This document shows, piece by piece, positions 29,932-40,124 of a stretch of DNA of 64,000 nt. Position 1 is the first letter of the stretch, and the number at the start of each line of letters is the position of its first letter. The notes under the pieces are model-generated. The model did not search any database, was not told where the DNA came from, and saw only the letters and a list, made by a program, of their open reading frames with translations. Source of the stretch: Chthoniobacterales bacterium (lineage in GTDB: Bacteria; Verrucomicrobiota; Verrucomicrobiia; Chthoniobacterales; Terrimicrobiaceae); NCBI GenBank assembly GCA_014879575.1, contig JACSRU010000090.1, forward strand, positions 1-64,000. Reading direction: 5' to 3'. Made by a program: the position numbers and the translations under genes.

Positions 29932-31867
29932 CGCGGCGATCATCGTCGCCAGTTCCATTGCCCTTGCGCAGGAACCGCCGAAACCGTCAGCCCAGGCAGG
30001 AACGCCCGATGCCCCCGCTGTTCCAGCAAAACCTGAGAATGCGACTGTCCCCGCAGGTTCTCCTTCCTCTGCAAAGGGCAACGGAAGCGACATGTCGGCT
30101 GCCTTGGACTACCTGATGAACCGCAAGCCGCAGGATGGATCAATGGGCAAGCAAGCACTGGATTCTGGCAAACGCGGTGAATCCAAGGTCATCGCAGACG
30201 ATGCGGTTGGCAGCCATCGGAATGAGGATCAGGAAATGAGATCTCGTTTTGAGCGCTACCTTGGTATGGCTCCGGTTCCCCAAGAAACGCTTACCGAATA
30301 TTTCACCAAGATGAAGCAGGTATCCACCCTGCTTCGCGATAAACAGATTTTTCAGGCATGGAAGCAACTCCACGACTTGGGAGACTACACCATGATTGAT
30401 GCCGGTATCAGCAGGGAGCTTGCAAATCGGGTTGAGTCAATCTGGAACACTGACAGAGCTTCTGCCCATATTGATCAAAAGAACGATGCCATCCGTAAGG
30501 ATGTAAAGACATCGAATCGGAATGCTGATCTGATGTCCGGGCAAATCATGGACCAAGAGATTGAGTATCAGCGGAAACTCAATCAGGGGAACAAGCAGAA
30601 GCAACAGGGGCAGCAACAACCTGCACAGCCGAACGGCGGGGTCCCCCAAGCACCTCAAGATGGGGGGAATGCACCCGCACCTAGCATGGTAGGACTGGAG
30701 GGGAAACTTCAGCTCACGGAGGAATACCTTCGTTCGCTGGAACTCAAGGCCAAGATCAAACTCAATGAGTTGAAGCAGGAAAAATTGCTTGAGCAGGCCA
30801 AAACGAATTTCTCTGAATACATTTCAGCCCTCTACAACAGCGGGCGGCTGAACCACGTTGTTCTTGCCGCCGATTTTTACCGGAAAATTTTTGAGGAAGC
30901 GGAATACCCGGTTGAGATGGCCAAGCAAGTGAATGCTGCCCTCGAAATCCAGCGTGATGTCCAGAGCGCCATCGAGGTTTTCCGCTACAAGGTGGATCGC
31001 GGGCAATTGTCGGGTGCCAGTGACAGCCTGCAAACGGCATTCATGATCAATGAACTCAGTCCTGCGGTCCTTGGTTTGGAGCGTCCGTTGAAAGAGAAGG
31101 TGGCAGACTTCAACGCCAGCCTCGACCAGATGCGGAACCTCATCGAAGCCCGAGATTTTGGAAATTTGGAAAACCTGCTGCAAAAGATGAAGTCATCCGC
31201 CACGGACTTCGACACGACGAAACCGATGGCCATTGTCAATGGAGTGAAGCTGGAGAGCAAAATGCGGTTGGGGAAGGCGAAGCTGGCCGCCCAGCAAGGC
31301 GACTTGAAACTGGCGATGGAGGAATTTCAGGCAGCAGCGGAGGCGTGGCCAGGCAATCCCGATTTACAGGACAAGGCCCTGACATTCTTCGACACCCAGG
31401 ATGTGAAGTCCCAAGCTCTTGTGGAATTTGACAGGCTGGTTGAAGAGCAGAACTACCGGGCGATATTTGACAAGCAACTCGGGTTTGCCCCTGCCATCAA
31501 GGGCGATGCCAAGCGCGAAGAATCCCTGAAAACCGCCTTGCTGGCCATCAAGGATGCGGAGATGGCCTCAGAGAAAGCCAATGTCCTGATGTTGAATGGA
31601 GACTACTTTGGGGCATGGGAGACCATTGAACTCGCCAGCAGCAAACTCCCTGATGACAAGAAACTGAACAAGCTCCGCGCCGATCTTTCCGGCCGGAGCG
31701 CTGAATTCGTTTCCGCCATCAACAAGGCAAGGGATGCTGAGGGCCGGAATGAAATTGGATTCAGCATCACTTGGTTTGTCAATGCACAGCGGCAATACCC
31801 TGCCAGTCAGATTGCGAACGAAGGCATTGAGCGTCTGAGTAAGAAATTGCTGGAAGCCAAAATGTAG
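29906..31867 (+). CDS. exported helical repeat protein
   Basis: A 653-aa protein with signal peptide (to A-L-A-Q-E near residue 22), a Pro/Ala/Gln-rich linker, then long helical repeats (TPR-like) to the C-terminus, for example L-A-A-Q-Q-G-D-L-K-L-A-M-E-E-F-Q-A-A-A-E-A-W-P-G-N-P. An ideal AAGGAGG site lies 8 bases before ATG 29906, in contrast to the leaderless genes of the mobile element. Operon with a small membrane protein and an ABC transporter; it may be the periplasmic or surface part of that system. Confidence 0.65.
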   Translation: MRIPFGKTSAAIIVASSIALAQEPPKPSAQAGTPDAPAVPAKPENATVPAGSPSSAKGNGSDMSAALDYLMNRKPQDGSMGKQALDSGKRGESKVIADDAVGSHRNEDQEMRSRFERYLGMAPVPQETLTEYFTKMKQVSTLLRDKQIFQAWKQLHDLGDYTMIDAGISRELANRVESIWNTDRASAHIDQKNDAIRKDVKTSNRNADLMSGQIMDQEIEYQRKLNQGNKQKQQGQQQPAQPNGGVPQAPQDGGNAPAPSMVGLEGKLQLTEEYLRSLELKAKIKLNELKQEKLLEQAKTNFSEYISALYNSGRLNHVVLAADFYRKIFEEAEYPVEMAKQVNAALEIQRDVQSAIEVFRYKVDRGQLSGASDSLQTAFMINELSPAVLGLERPLKEKVADFNASLDQMRNLIEARDFGNLENLLQKMKSSATDFDTTKPMAIVNGVKLESKMRLGKAKLAAQQGDLKLAMEEFQAAAEAWPGNPDLQDKALTFFDTQDVKSQALVEFDRLVEEQNYRAIFDKQLGFAPAIKGDAKREESLKTALLAIKDAEMASEKANVLMLNGDYFGAWETIELASSKLPDDKKLNKLRADLSGRSAEFVSAINKARDAEGRNEIGFSITWFVNAQRQYPASQIANEGIERLSKKLLEAKM

Positions 31868-31887
31868 CAAGGGATGAAACTGACCAC

Positions 31888-33582
31888 ATGGCCAGCGCAA
31901 TCAGGGTCCACAATCTTTCGGTAGCCGTCCGAGAAAAGAGTCATGCCAAGACGCTTCTCTCCAATGTCAATTTGGGGGTAGAGCGGGGGAAGTTTGTCGC
32001 TGTCATCGGTGCATCAGGCTGCGGGAAAAGCACCCTGATCAAGTCGATGGCTGGGTTGATTGAGCCATCAGCCGGCCAAATCCTTTTCGCAGGGCAATCA
32101 GTTCAGGATTTGAATGACCATCTCCCACTTGCCGTTGGTTATCTGCCTCAATTTGGGGCCTTCCATGAAAAACTGACAGTGGGGGAAAATCTCTCCACCG
32201 CATCTGCATTGCGGCTTCCGCGAAAAGTCACGGGAGAACGGCGGCAGGCATGGATGCATCACATCACGGAGTTGGCCCGCATTGATCCCCTGCTTCCCCA
32301 AGAGTATCGTACTCTTTCCGGTGGACAGATGCGCCGGATGGCTCTTGCGGAAGAATTGATTGGAGATCCAGCTTTCCTCCTCCTCGATGAGCTGACCAGT
32401 GGGCTCGATCCTTTTTCCGAACTGGAAATGATGGCATGGTTGCGGGATCTGGCACACGACATGGCCAAAACGGTTGTGCTCGTCACCCACGCCACCAACA
32501 ACCTGCATTATTGCGATGCCATCATGTTCCTCCACAAGGGGAGGTTGGTTCATTTTGGGGATTACCAGTCATTGTTGGATTCGCATGGAGTCAGTTCCAT
32601 CGCCGAGCTTTTCGGACTCTACCAGACGCAGGACGTTGACATGTCGGCGCTTGATGTTCCGGTTGGAGAACCTGCAAACGATGCGCCGGATGATGCTCTC
32701 ACTATCAAATCCATGCCCCCTCCGGGAGGATGGGTGCAGATGCCGACGCTTTTGGCCAGGCAGGCGAAACTATTCTGGCGCGACAAGGGACAGATCATCC
32801 TTCACGTCGCCCTCATCCTCACTTTCCCGATATTGGTGGCAGTTTTTGCCACGAGTGGCCTGCCACAAGTCCGAAGCCAGACGCTCTCCCTCGAAACCAA
32901 CATCCTTCGCACCCTCCAAGATCAGCTTTTCTATCTCAAAGAATCTTTCCAAGCCGCCTCCCTAATTTCGGGACTGGCAATGTTCCAGGTGATTCTTTTG
33001 ACACTCATTGGTGCGAACAATGGGGCACGGGAGATTGCCAAGGAACGGGGTATCCTTGCCAAGGAGCTTCGTGCCGGACTCTCCCCGACCGCCTACGTCT
33101 TGGTGAAGTTCCTGCAAATTGCCCTTCTCTGCGCGGTACAGGCATTCTGGATGGCATGGTTCGTCAAAACTGTCTGCGGTTTTCCAGGGAACCTCTGGGA
33201 TCAATTTACGATCCTGTTTGCAACCACCCTCGCCATGAGCACAACCTGCTTGGCGATTTCTGCGGCCTCACCGTCTCCAGAGCGGGCATCCCTTTTGGCA
33301 ATCTACCTTGTTGGCTTCCAACTTCCGCTTTCCGGTGCGGCTCTCGCTCTCCCAGATTGGCTCAGCACGATTTGCCGTCCATTCATCGCGGCCTATTGGG
33401 GCTGGAGCGGATACCTGCAAACATTCCAGGACACCCGGTATTTTGACATTGTGCGCCAATCCCGCGAAACATGGATTGCTCCTTACCCACTCGGGATGGC
33501 GGTGCTGGGATTGCACATTCTTGTAGCTTTGGTTGCCTCCGTATTCCTGACATCGGCAATCAAGCGGAGGGCGTCCGAATGA
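31888..33582 (+). CDS. ABCG-type ABC transporter, ATPase fused to permease
   Basis: A 564-aa half transporter. The ATPase part has Walker A G-A-S-G-C-G-K-S-T near residues 40-48, signature L-S-G-G-Q-M near 144 and Walker B F-L-L-L-D-E near 165, with the switch histidine in V-L-V-T-H-A. The C-terminal part has about six transmembrane helices of the ABC-2 type (for example L-I-L-H-V-A-L-I-L-T-F-P-I-L-V-A-V-F-A). ATPase-first order defines the ABCG class. It is likely to export a lipid, glycan or protein. It follows the exported repeat protein by 20 bases. Confidence 0.85.
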   Translation: MASAIRVHNLSVAVREKSHAKTLLSNVNLGVERGKFVAVIGASGCGKSTLIKSMAGLIEPSAGQILFAGQSVQDLNDHLPLAVGYLPQFGAFHEKLTVGENLSTASALRLPRKVTGERRQAWMHHITELARIDPLLPQEYRTLSGGQMRRMALAEELIGDPAFLLLDELTSGLDPFSELEMMAWLRDLAHDMAKTVVLVTHATNNLHYCDAIMFLHKGRLVHFGDYQSLLDSHGVSSIAELFGLYQTQDVDMSALDVPVGEPANDAPDDALTIKSMPPPGGWVQMPTLLARQAKLFWRDKGQIILHVALILTFPILVAVFATSGLPQVRSQTLSLETNILRTLQDQLFYLKESFQAASLISGLAMFQVILLTLIGANNGAREIAKERGILAKELRAGLSPTAYVLVKFLQIALLCAVQAFWMAWFVKTVCGFPGNLWDQFTILFATTLAMSTTCLAISAASPSPERASLLAIYLVGFQLPLSGAALALPDWLSTICRPFIAAYWGWSGYLQTFQDTRYFDIVRQSRETWIAPYPLGMAVLGLHILVALVASVFLTSAIKRRASE

Positions 33583-33619
33583 AAATCGCAGTAGGAAAAC
33601 TCAACAATCCTGCTTTGGA

Positions 33620-35953
33620 GTGAATATTTTCATTTACCAAGACGCTGCGGAAACCGGCCCGTTCACTTGGGTTGATGTGTTCATCCTGCTCAGGAAGGGC
33701 GATCTCTCCACAGACACCCCCGCACGGATAGAAGGCAGCAACGAGATCAGGAGCCTTGAAGAGTGGGGGCTTTGGCGGGAAGGTGATGAAGTCGGACCAT
33801 TCACATGGGATGAGATTTCCGCCATGCTTGAAGCGGGGGTTCTGGATCTTGAGAACAAGGCGCGTTTCGAGGGCGACCCGGAATTGAGCAACCTGAAAGG
33901 CGTCATCCGTAAAAGCCAGGAGATTTGCCTTCCTGCCGAGAATCGAAAGCTGGGAGCCTTGTGGGAACTTGGGGAACTGGGGGGCTTGTGGATTCGCAAC
34001 ATTCGGGATGCGCTCAGGGCTCCGAGAACCAGATTCCATGTGGCGGGAGGCCTCGCCGTTATTCTGGTCTGTGCGCTCGCTTTGTTCTCATGGGGAAGGA
34101 ACACCCAACCGAAAATCGAACCGCCAGCCGAAAAGCGAACAGCGATCACGGAACAGAATTCCGGCGTTCAAGAACCCGTTCCCCCCCAGATCTCAGAGAC
34201 CAAACCAGAACCCGTTTCCACACAACCTGCAATGGCCGTGGCATCCTCTGAGAATCAGCCGCCACTAGCAGCAGAACCATCCATCCCCAAAACGGACTCT
34301 GAAAATCCTCCTCCTCTTGAGAAGACCGCGCAGGAGATCCCCGCACCTTCAAAGCCTGATGTTGCCTCTGTTCCCTCCCCTCAGCCGTCTGGCCCTACTC
34401 AACCTGCAGCACCGACAATCCCGGTTGCAACCTCAGTTCAACCGAACGCACCACAGGTTGCCCAAGCCAATTTACCCACTCCGAAGCCAGTTGCCACACC
34501 CGCACCCGTCGTCACTTCTGTCACCGATTTCTTTAAAATTCTGTCCGTCAAATTGCTGAATAAGGAACCGAAGGATGGGATCGGGGTATGGAAGTTACCC
34601 GAAATAGGCAAAAAAGACTCAAAAACCGTATTCTTGCCTTGTTTGGAAGTTAAGCTTGCGACCGCTGAAAATGCCCGTTCCGAGAAGATGACAATGAAAG
34701 CCTACTTCTATGATCGGAACAATAAGCTGCTCGCGACGGCTTCAAAACCTTCCAAATCCGGAAAGAAGGCCCTGAGAACTCTTTTCGAAATGCCAGTGCT
34801 TTTTTACAAGGAGAAGCCGGACCGGATATTTTTCGAGATCCCTGTGGATGTCGCAAAAACTGAATGGAAGGCAGTGGTTGTGGTTGGAGACAAACAGGAG
34901 GCGAAGTCTGCATGTTACCCTTCTGACGTTGACGATTACAGGCTCGACTATGCGGAAAAACAACTCGTGCATGACCGTTCGGCCAAGCGGGTGGCCAGAA
35001 AGCCCGCCATCGATCCGCTGATCGAGTATGTCGTCAAAACCAAAAACCCTAAAGTTCCACAGATCACCCTGTTTCTTCGCCCTCCGAAGGGCGTTGATAA
35101 TGGGGAGGAAATCAAGGGTGTTCTTGCACTTTGCCTCCTCGCGAACGGGCTGGAACCGATAAGGCAGGAGTTGCAGAAGGAAGAGATGAGCGGCGACTAC
35201 AATGGGCTGCTTGCTTTTGCCAATAAGCACAAACTTGCCGTTCTGGCTTGGGGAAGCAGTTCCGCTCTTTGGGCGAACGCAAACTATGATGATATTTCCT
35301 CTGCGCAGGGGAGGGAACTCAAAGCATCCTTCAATATTGTTGCGAATGCATGGGAGCGCGGCGTGCTTGAACTTGGCGAAAAATACGGGCTCCCGACGAA
35401 GAATTTTTTGATGTGGGGGCAATGCGGATCGGCTCATTTGGCGCACGCATTGTGCTTGGCCAAACCGAATTATTTCCTCGCGATTGATGTCCACATTCCC
35501 GGCTTTTTTGAGAAGCCAACGCCTGAGGCCTCCAAGATTCTTTGGTGCGTAACTACCGGCGAACTCTATTACAGTTACGACTATTCCCTTCGCTTTGTCG
35601 CAGACTGCAAGAAGCTCGGGTACCCGATTGTGTACAAGGCGATTGTTGGACTTGGTCACGCCGGACATCCAGATGCCACCGCGATGGGGCTGACATTTTT
35701 CGAGTTTGCGCTCACGCAGAAAGATCTTCGGGACGAATACGAGAAAAAAATGGCGAGTTCCATTGATAGAGCGAAAATGGCAAAATCAGATGAGCCAACA
35801 CCTTGGCCCGAGGCATTTCAAAATCCGCCCTATTTTGGGGACATCATCAATCAGGAAACGTATCCGGCTTCACAAAAGGAAATGATCCCGGAGAAATTCA
35901 GGATTCCAATTCCCACGAAGGAAATTCGCGAAATATGGGCGAGGCAAAATTAA
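33620..35953 (+). CDS. GYF_2-domain membrane protein with C-terminal hydrolase
   Basis: A 777-aa protein starting at GTG 33620. Two GYF_2-like units occur at residues about 8-45 and 55-90 (each with G-P-F-T-W and ending A-R-I-E-G or A-R-F-E-G). A transmembrane helix (L-A-V-I-L-V-C-A-L-A-L-F-S-W) near 145-160, a long Pro/Ala/Gln linker to about 300, and a C-terminal alpha/beta hydrolase with M-W-G-Q-C-G-S-A-H-L near 595 follow; the usual G-x-S-x-G nucleophile appears as G-Q-C-G. GYF_2 domains are common in planctomycetes and verrucomicrobia. The linker start is encoded by a G-tract microrepeat. Probably anchored in the inner membrane with the hydrolase outside. Confidence 0.7.
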   Translation: MNIFIYQDAAETGPFTWVDVFILLRKGDLSTDTPARIEGSNEIRSLEEWGLWREGDEVGPFTWDEISAMLEAGVLDLENKARFEGDPELSNLKGVIRKSQEICLPAENRKLGALWELGELGGLWIRNIRDALRAPRTRFHVAGGLAVILVCALALFSWGRNTQPKIEPPAEKRTAITEQNSGVQEPVPPQISETKPEPVSTQPAMAVASSENQPPLAAEPSIPKTDSENPPPLEKTAQEIPAPSKPDVASVPSPQPSGPTQPAAPTIPVATSVQPNAPQVAQANLPTPKPVATPAPVVTSVTDFFKILSVKLLNKEPKDGIGVWKLPEIGKKDSKTVFLPCLEVKLATAENARSEKMTMKAYFYDRNNKLLATASKPSKSGKKALRTLFEMPVLFYKEKPDRIFFEIPVDVAKTEWKAVVVVGDKQEAKSACYPSDVDDYRLDYAEKQLVHDRSAKRVARKPAIDPLIEYVVKTKNPKVPQITLFLRPPKGVDNGEEIKGVLALCLLANGLEPIRQELQKEEMSGDYNGLLAFANKHKLAVLAWGSSSALWANANYDDISSAQGRELKASFNIVANAWERGVLELGEKYGLPTKNFLMWGQCGSAHLAHALCLAKPNYFLAIDVHIPGFFEKPTPEASKILWCVTTGELYYSYDYSLRFVADCKKLGYPIVYKAIVGLGHAGHPDATAMGLTFFEFALTQKDLRDEYEKKMASSIDRAKMAKSDEPTPWPEAFQNPPYFGDIINQETYPASQKEMIPEKFRIPIPTKEIREIWARQN

Positions 35954-35979
35954 ACGCTCCTGCCGGATGGCAACACAAA

Positions 35980-36813
35980 ATGTGGAATCTCAGCTTCAAT
36001 AGATGGCGGGGCCTCATGCTCTGTTTTGTTTGTTCCTCCGCATATGCAGAGATCGGCACGCTGGTCATGAAACCGACTACCGACATGGAGAGAGCGGAAG
36101 TAAGTTATCTCAAGCCTATCGGGAGTCCGAAAGCTGCATTGGTTCTATGCCCCGGATGTAATGGGGACGGACTTGGGATGATTCAGCAAAGGGAATGGCA
36201 GGATTTCGCCAACCGAGAGCACTTGGGGTTGATGGGGATCCATTTTCAATCGCCAATCGACCTGTTGTCGATGTGCCAAGGTTATTATCAGGCATCGAAG
36301 GGTTCTGGAGAAATTCTACTGAAAAGCATCCGAAGCATTTACGGGCGCGACTTGCCCATACTGATTTATGGGTTTTCCGGCGGGGCGCATTTCACCACCC
36401 GTTTCATTGCCTGGAAGCCCGAGAGAATTCTTGGCTGGTGCGCTCTTGGAGCCGGAGTTCTGGACCAACCTGTGCCCTCCAGCAGCAATCCTCCAGGAAT
36501 CATGGCCTGTGGGGAGGATGATTCCCGCCTTGGGGGGGCTTTGGTGTTCTTCAAGCAAGGCCGAGCGGCCCAGAAACCGTGGCTGTGGATCGAGGTTCCC
36601 AAAACCGGTCATGCCACTTCCCCCAATCTCGACAATTTTGTTCGCTCCTATTTCACGTCCTTACTGCACCATGCCTCCGTGACGGGCACTTGGGTGGATA
36701 TCGATTTGATGAAAGAAATCTCGCGCGAGGAAGCCCAGCAGACTCCCTCTTTGAGCGGTTGGTTGCCCGACCGTGACCTTTTCAAATCTTGGGAGCAATT
36801 CCGTGAGAATTAA
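35980..36813 (+). CDS. exported alpha/beta hydrolase
   Basis: A 277-aa protein. ATG 35980 gives a signal peptide (M-W-N-L-S-F-N-R-W-R-G-L-M-L-C-F-V-C-S then A-Y-A-E); ATG 35935, overlapping the previous gene, is an alternative. Hydrolase features: A-L-V-L-C-P-G-C-N-G-D-G, I-Y-G-F-S-G-G-A-H-F (nucleophile elbow G-F-S-G-G) and a late V-P-K-T-G-H with the histidine. The core resembles the C-terminal part of the preceding protein, so the two genes may be related by duplication. Substrate unknown. Confidence 0.7.
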   Translation: MWNLSFNRWRGLMLCFVCSSAYAEIGTLVMKPTTDMERAEVSYLKPIGSPKAALVLCPGCNGDGLGMIQQREWQDFANREHLGLMGIHFQSPIDLLSMCQGYYQASKGSGEILLKSIRSIYGRDLPILIYGFSGGAHFTTRFIAWKPERILGWCALGAGVLDQPVPSSSNPPGIMACGEDDSRLGGALVFFKQGRAAQKPWLWIEVPKTGHATSPNLDNFVRSYFTSLLHHASVTGTWVDIDLMKEISREEAQQTPSLSGWLPDRDLFKSWEQFREN

Positions 36814-36825
36814 TTCTATAATCAC

Positions 36826-38151
36826 ATGAACCTCACTTTCAACGGCGTATGGCGGATGGATTGGGGATTTGGCAACCCGAATATCACCGCAGCTTTTATT
36901 GTGTGCCTTCTCGTTCTGGCGTGGCTTCCGGCATTTCTCTGGCGTCGAGGATTCTGGCTGAGTCTTCTCATTTCCATTGCTCTCGGCATTTGTCTTGTCC
37001 ATACCATGTCAAGAGGCGGTATTCTGGGCGGATTTGTGGGACTCGCTACTCTCGCCCTGCTGGCACCCCGTCCGTGGCCTGCCAAACGCCTGCTCGCCGC
37101 AGGTCTTGGAATCTGGATCGTCATCCTTGGGGTATTTTGGTTGAATGCCCATGAGCGCTTCGGACAGGGGATCGTTCAGGAGGACAAGTCTATTTCCCAT
37201 CGCCTTGCGATTTGGCGATGCTCGCCTCAGATGCTCGCCGCAAACCCGCAAGGTTGGGGCTGGAACGAGAGCGGGCAAGCCTACATGGACTGGTTTCAGC
37301 CGTTGGATAGACACGAGAATTACGGAAGCCTGGTCAACACCCACCTGAGCAAAGTTGTCGAGCTGGGCATTTTCGGCGGGAGCCTGTATCTGTTCCTTTG
37401 GGCCACCGTATTATTGGCCGGTTGGCCAAGCGAGGGTTCCCGATGGAGGGCCGTGCCTTTTGCGATTCTTGCGGGGTTTGGAACCGCAGCCCTTTTTACA
37501 AATATGGCAAGAGATCCCAGTGTTTGGATTCTTCCTGCTCTTTGCGTCGCAGCCATCTTTGTTGATCGTCTGTTTCGCCGGGAAGCACCCAACTGGGGGC
37601 ATATCTTCGCCGCAGGCCTTGCCTGCTTTTCGGTTGTTTTTGCACTGTATTTCATCGGAAAGAGCGGGGAACGCATTGTATCAGTTTCCAATAAAGTCGC
37701 ATTTGTCGGGGGCAACCCCGAATACTGGATTGTTATGGATGCCGAGAAGTTTCGTTCTTATCCCCGTCACTTGCGGAAATTCCTCGCCGAGCACCCAGGA
37801 ACATCTTTTGCGGTCGTCAAATCTGTTCTGGATCTTCCAGATAATCCACAAAAGGGCACGAAAAAGCCCGGAACTCCTGTTTTGATCATGAAGGATACCG
37901 ACGTTCAGGAAAGAGGCATGCTTTTGAAGAAGGTGACATCAGCCACATTTCTGGCCCCTCAATTCACTCCATCCGAATTGCCGGACCAACTCCAAGCACA
38001 GGCAATCTATGGCGAATTTTCGAATTCTCGTTATGCTGTCTTCTGGGATGAACAGAAGCTTTCTCGCCGAATTCCTGGAATCAGTGACTTCATCCCAGAT
38101 TGGACAACGAACCTACTTGCCCCATTTCTTGCTAAATCTGACGGGGAGTGA
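36826..38151 (+). CDS. Wzy/O-antigen ligase-like membrane protein, short N-terminus
   Basis: A 441-aa membrane protein. It begins near the conserved G-F-G-N-P-N-I-T-A-A segment of the Wzy_C/O-antigen ligase family, followed by T-M-S-R-G-G and E-N-Y-G-S-L-V-N-T-H-L with V-E-L-G-I-F-G-G. The first four or five helices usual in the family are missing, so the protein is short or truncated. The last 170 residues are soluble and not recognised. The ATG is in frame with, and 12 bases after, the stop of the hydrolase gene. Its 3' end overlaps the convergent glycosyltransferase gene by 20 bases. Confidence 0.65.
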   Translation: MNLTFNGVWRMDWGFGNPNITAAFIVCLLVLAWLPAFLWRRGFWLSLLISIALGICLVHTMSRGGILGGFVGLATLALLAPRPWPAKRLLAAGLGIWIVILGVFWLNAHERFGQGIVQEDKSISHRLAIWRCSPQMLAANPQGWGWNESGQAYMDWFQPLDRHENYGSLVNTHLSKVVELGIFGGSLYLFLWATVLLAGWPSEGSRWRAVPFAILAGFGTAALFTNMARDPSVWILPALCVAAIFVDRLFRREAPNWGHIFAAGLACFSVVFALYFIGKSGERIVSVSNKVAFVGGNPEYWIVMDAEKFRSYPRHLRKFLAEHPGTSFAVVKSVLDLPDNPQKGTKKPGTPVLIMKDTDVQERGMLLKKVTSATFLAPQFTPSELPDQLQAQAIYGEFSNSRYAVFWDEQKLSRRIPGISDFIPDWTTNLLAPFLAKSDGE

Positions 38152-39445
38152 AGTTTCTAGCGTGGCTCATCAGAAATTGCGAGCTGCTTTCTTCTGCATT
38201 CTTGGGTCTGGGAGTGATGGCCCAAACCAGATTCATCAATAGAAGCGGTTCCAATGGTTTTCTATACCGCCCCTCTGATGTTGCCACATTCTGGAACATC
38301 AGGAAGAGGGTGAATACCGTTGTCGCCACGGGAAGCAGGTCGAACCGTCGCTTGTAAAAATCACGGATATTGCAATCCAGTACAAAGAAGATGATGGGTG
38401 CCCACATCCATCTGGACATTACAGTCAGCCATCCATCCCATTCGTTGGTATTGCAATCAGGCCAGGAAGGGGCGAACAAAAAGAGGACGATATTCTCACC
38501 CCATTGTGACATCCATTCCCGCCATCCCACATCAAGGCGCTGATAGGAATCTTTCCAGTCTCTCTCCCCCGCTTTGACATCGACATCAACTTTGACTGTT
38601 GAGTCTTCCAAGGCACGCCGCATCGTCCACTTGCTCAAAGGAGCAAGTGGATAAATTACACAACTTGGAGAGACAAACCCCCATTCTCCGCCTTTGAACG
38701 CTATCTCAATTTTCCTCGCGCCTGAACGATGCTGAATCTTCGTCAACCAAGGATTTCCGAAGGAAGCGACAAAACCGAGTTGAGCGTATGTCCTGATGGA
38801 GTTCGGCAGAAGCAGAATTGCTGCAATCCCGATTGCAGTGAATGCAGTGGCGAGTTTGCGAGGAGACTCCCACCAAATCCAAGCCAGACACAGAGCTGCC
38901 AAAGGAACAACGGTTGCCTTGGTCAGGCATGCCAGCATCCAAAACATGACTGCTGTAGCAAAGCTACTTAGCGACTTCTTCCTCAGATGACGAGCCGTCA
39001 TCCACAAAGCCATTCCAAGCAACGGAAGCAGCAGCGTTTCCATCATGAAATAGTGATAAATGGTGAAAAGAGACGGCGTGATGGCAATCAAAAGAAACAA
39101 TACGAGCGCGGGAACCTTATGCATGCCGAATTCCCGTGCAGCCCGGTAGAATGTCCAAGGCATCAGGGCAGAAAACAACCCCGTCAATAAACCGACAATG
39201 AGCCGGTTGTCAAATGAAAGCGAATGGAGAATCCAGATGTAAAATTGATAAAGGATTGGATCGGATGCTCCCATCAGATCTGGATGAAAAAAACGCTCCC
39301 CATTTAACCAATGGCGAGCAGGATCAGAGAACTGATAATCGAAAGGATTTTTCTGCGTTAGGTATAACAGTCTAAATGCAAATACCAATACGTTCAATAA
39401 ACATAGTCGCGTTTCTAAACACCTAGATTTACTATTTAGACTCAT
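38132..39445 (-). CDS. ArnT/PMT-like glycosyltransferase (GT39/83 type)
   Basis: A 437-aa protein with about ten transmembrane helices. The first loop has Q-F-S-D-P-A-R-H-W, close to the D-x-x-x-W region where this class keeps its catalytic aspartate, and Y-H-Y-F-M-M-E-T-L-L occurs near residue 133. Such enzymes move a lipid-linked sugar onto an envelope acceptor on the outer face of the inner membrane. It forms a pair with the Wzy-like gene running convergently. A gap of 240 bp upstream (39446-39686) holds nothing I can recognise apart from its probable promoter. Confidence 0.7.
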   Translation of the reverse strand: MSLNSKSRCLETRLCLLNVLVFAFRLLYLTQKNPFDYQFSDPARHWLNGERFFHPDLMGASDPILYQFYIWILHSLSFDNRLIVGLLTGLFSALMPWTFYRAAREFGMHKVPALVLFLLIAITPSLFTIYHYFMMETLLLPLLGMALWMTARHLRKKSLSSFATAVMFWMLACLTKATVVPLAALCLAWIWWESPRKLATAFTAIGIAAILLLPNSIRTYAQLGFVASFGNPWLTKIQHRSGARKIEIAFKGGEWGFVSPSCVIYPLAPLSKWTMRRALEDSTVKVDVDVKAGERDWKDSYQRLDVGWREWMSQWGENIVLFLFAPSWPDCNTNEWDGWLTVMSRWMWAPIIFFVLDCNIRDFYKRRFDLLPVATTVFTLFLMFQNVATSEGRYRKPLEPLLLMNLVWAITPRPKNAEESSSQFLMSHARNFTPRQI

Positions 39446-39686
39446 ATTTGTCGTTCACTGCCAAACTATATGACAAGGAAAGTCTGACTTGTACTGGAAC
39501 CAAGACAATTATACAGTTCCATTTGATAAGAGAAATCAAAGCACCAGAAATATTATAGTAGATTCACCGATTCTGACAATTTGTTGCCTTCGAACTTTAC
39601 GGAAAACTGAGTGAGTGTATAGACTACCACCCTTTTTATGCCCAAATACACCATTAGTTACAATAATACATAGTAGACTAATATAC

Positions 39687-40124
39687 TTATTCGATACCAA
39701 GCCAGAATAATATCAATATCCATATAAATAACACATTTACTCCGATGCCCATAACGAGACTCACGAAGGTTGCCCTATTTATTCCAGGAATTAAGACAGA
39801 TTCAGAACTGTTATTTTGATTGATATATACGCTAATATTCGCACCTTTCAGCATTACAGAAGTATTCTGTAACATTCTTTCCGAAACACGCGCATGACGC
39901 AATCCAATAAATAAACGCGATCCATCGTATTCAACGTTATTGATTGAATATTTGTAACATACTGTTACGTTGCCATTTCGGTTAATATTAAATAGAGAAA
40001 CAATTGCAGGAGCGCGCATCCATTTATCTGAATGATAAGCTTTACAAATATTTAGTAATCCAACAAGACTCATCCAGGTTCCAGACATGAGTGGGATCAA
40101 TATAATAAGCGCGCAGCCCATCAT
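39687..40124 (-). CDS. DUF3592-like membrane protein, copy 2
   Basis: A 145-aa protein with transmembrane helices at both ends (A-L-I-I-L-I-P-L-M-S-G-T-W and V-M-G-I-G-V-N-V-L-F-I-W-I-L-I-L-F) and a beta-rich outer loop, the DUF3592 layout. ATG 40124 overlaps the stop of copy 1 (ATGA); a longer start at 40154 is possible. It is a tandem paralogue of the next-upstream gene. AT-rich. Confidence 0.65.
   Translation of the reverse strand: MMGCALIILIPLMSGTWMSLVGLLNICKAYHSDKWMRAPAIVSLFNINRNGNVTVCYKYSINNVEYDGSRLFIGLRHARVSERMLQNTSVMLKGANISVYINQNNSSESVLIPGINRATFVSLVMGIGVNVLFIWILILFWLGIE

Noticed and set aside
36817-36822. TATAAT before the Wzy-like gene as a leaderless promoter
   Set aside because: Only three bases separate it from the ATG, too few for transcription to start at or before the start codon.
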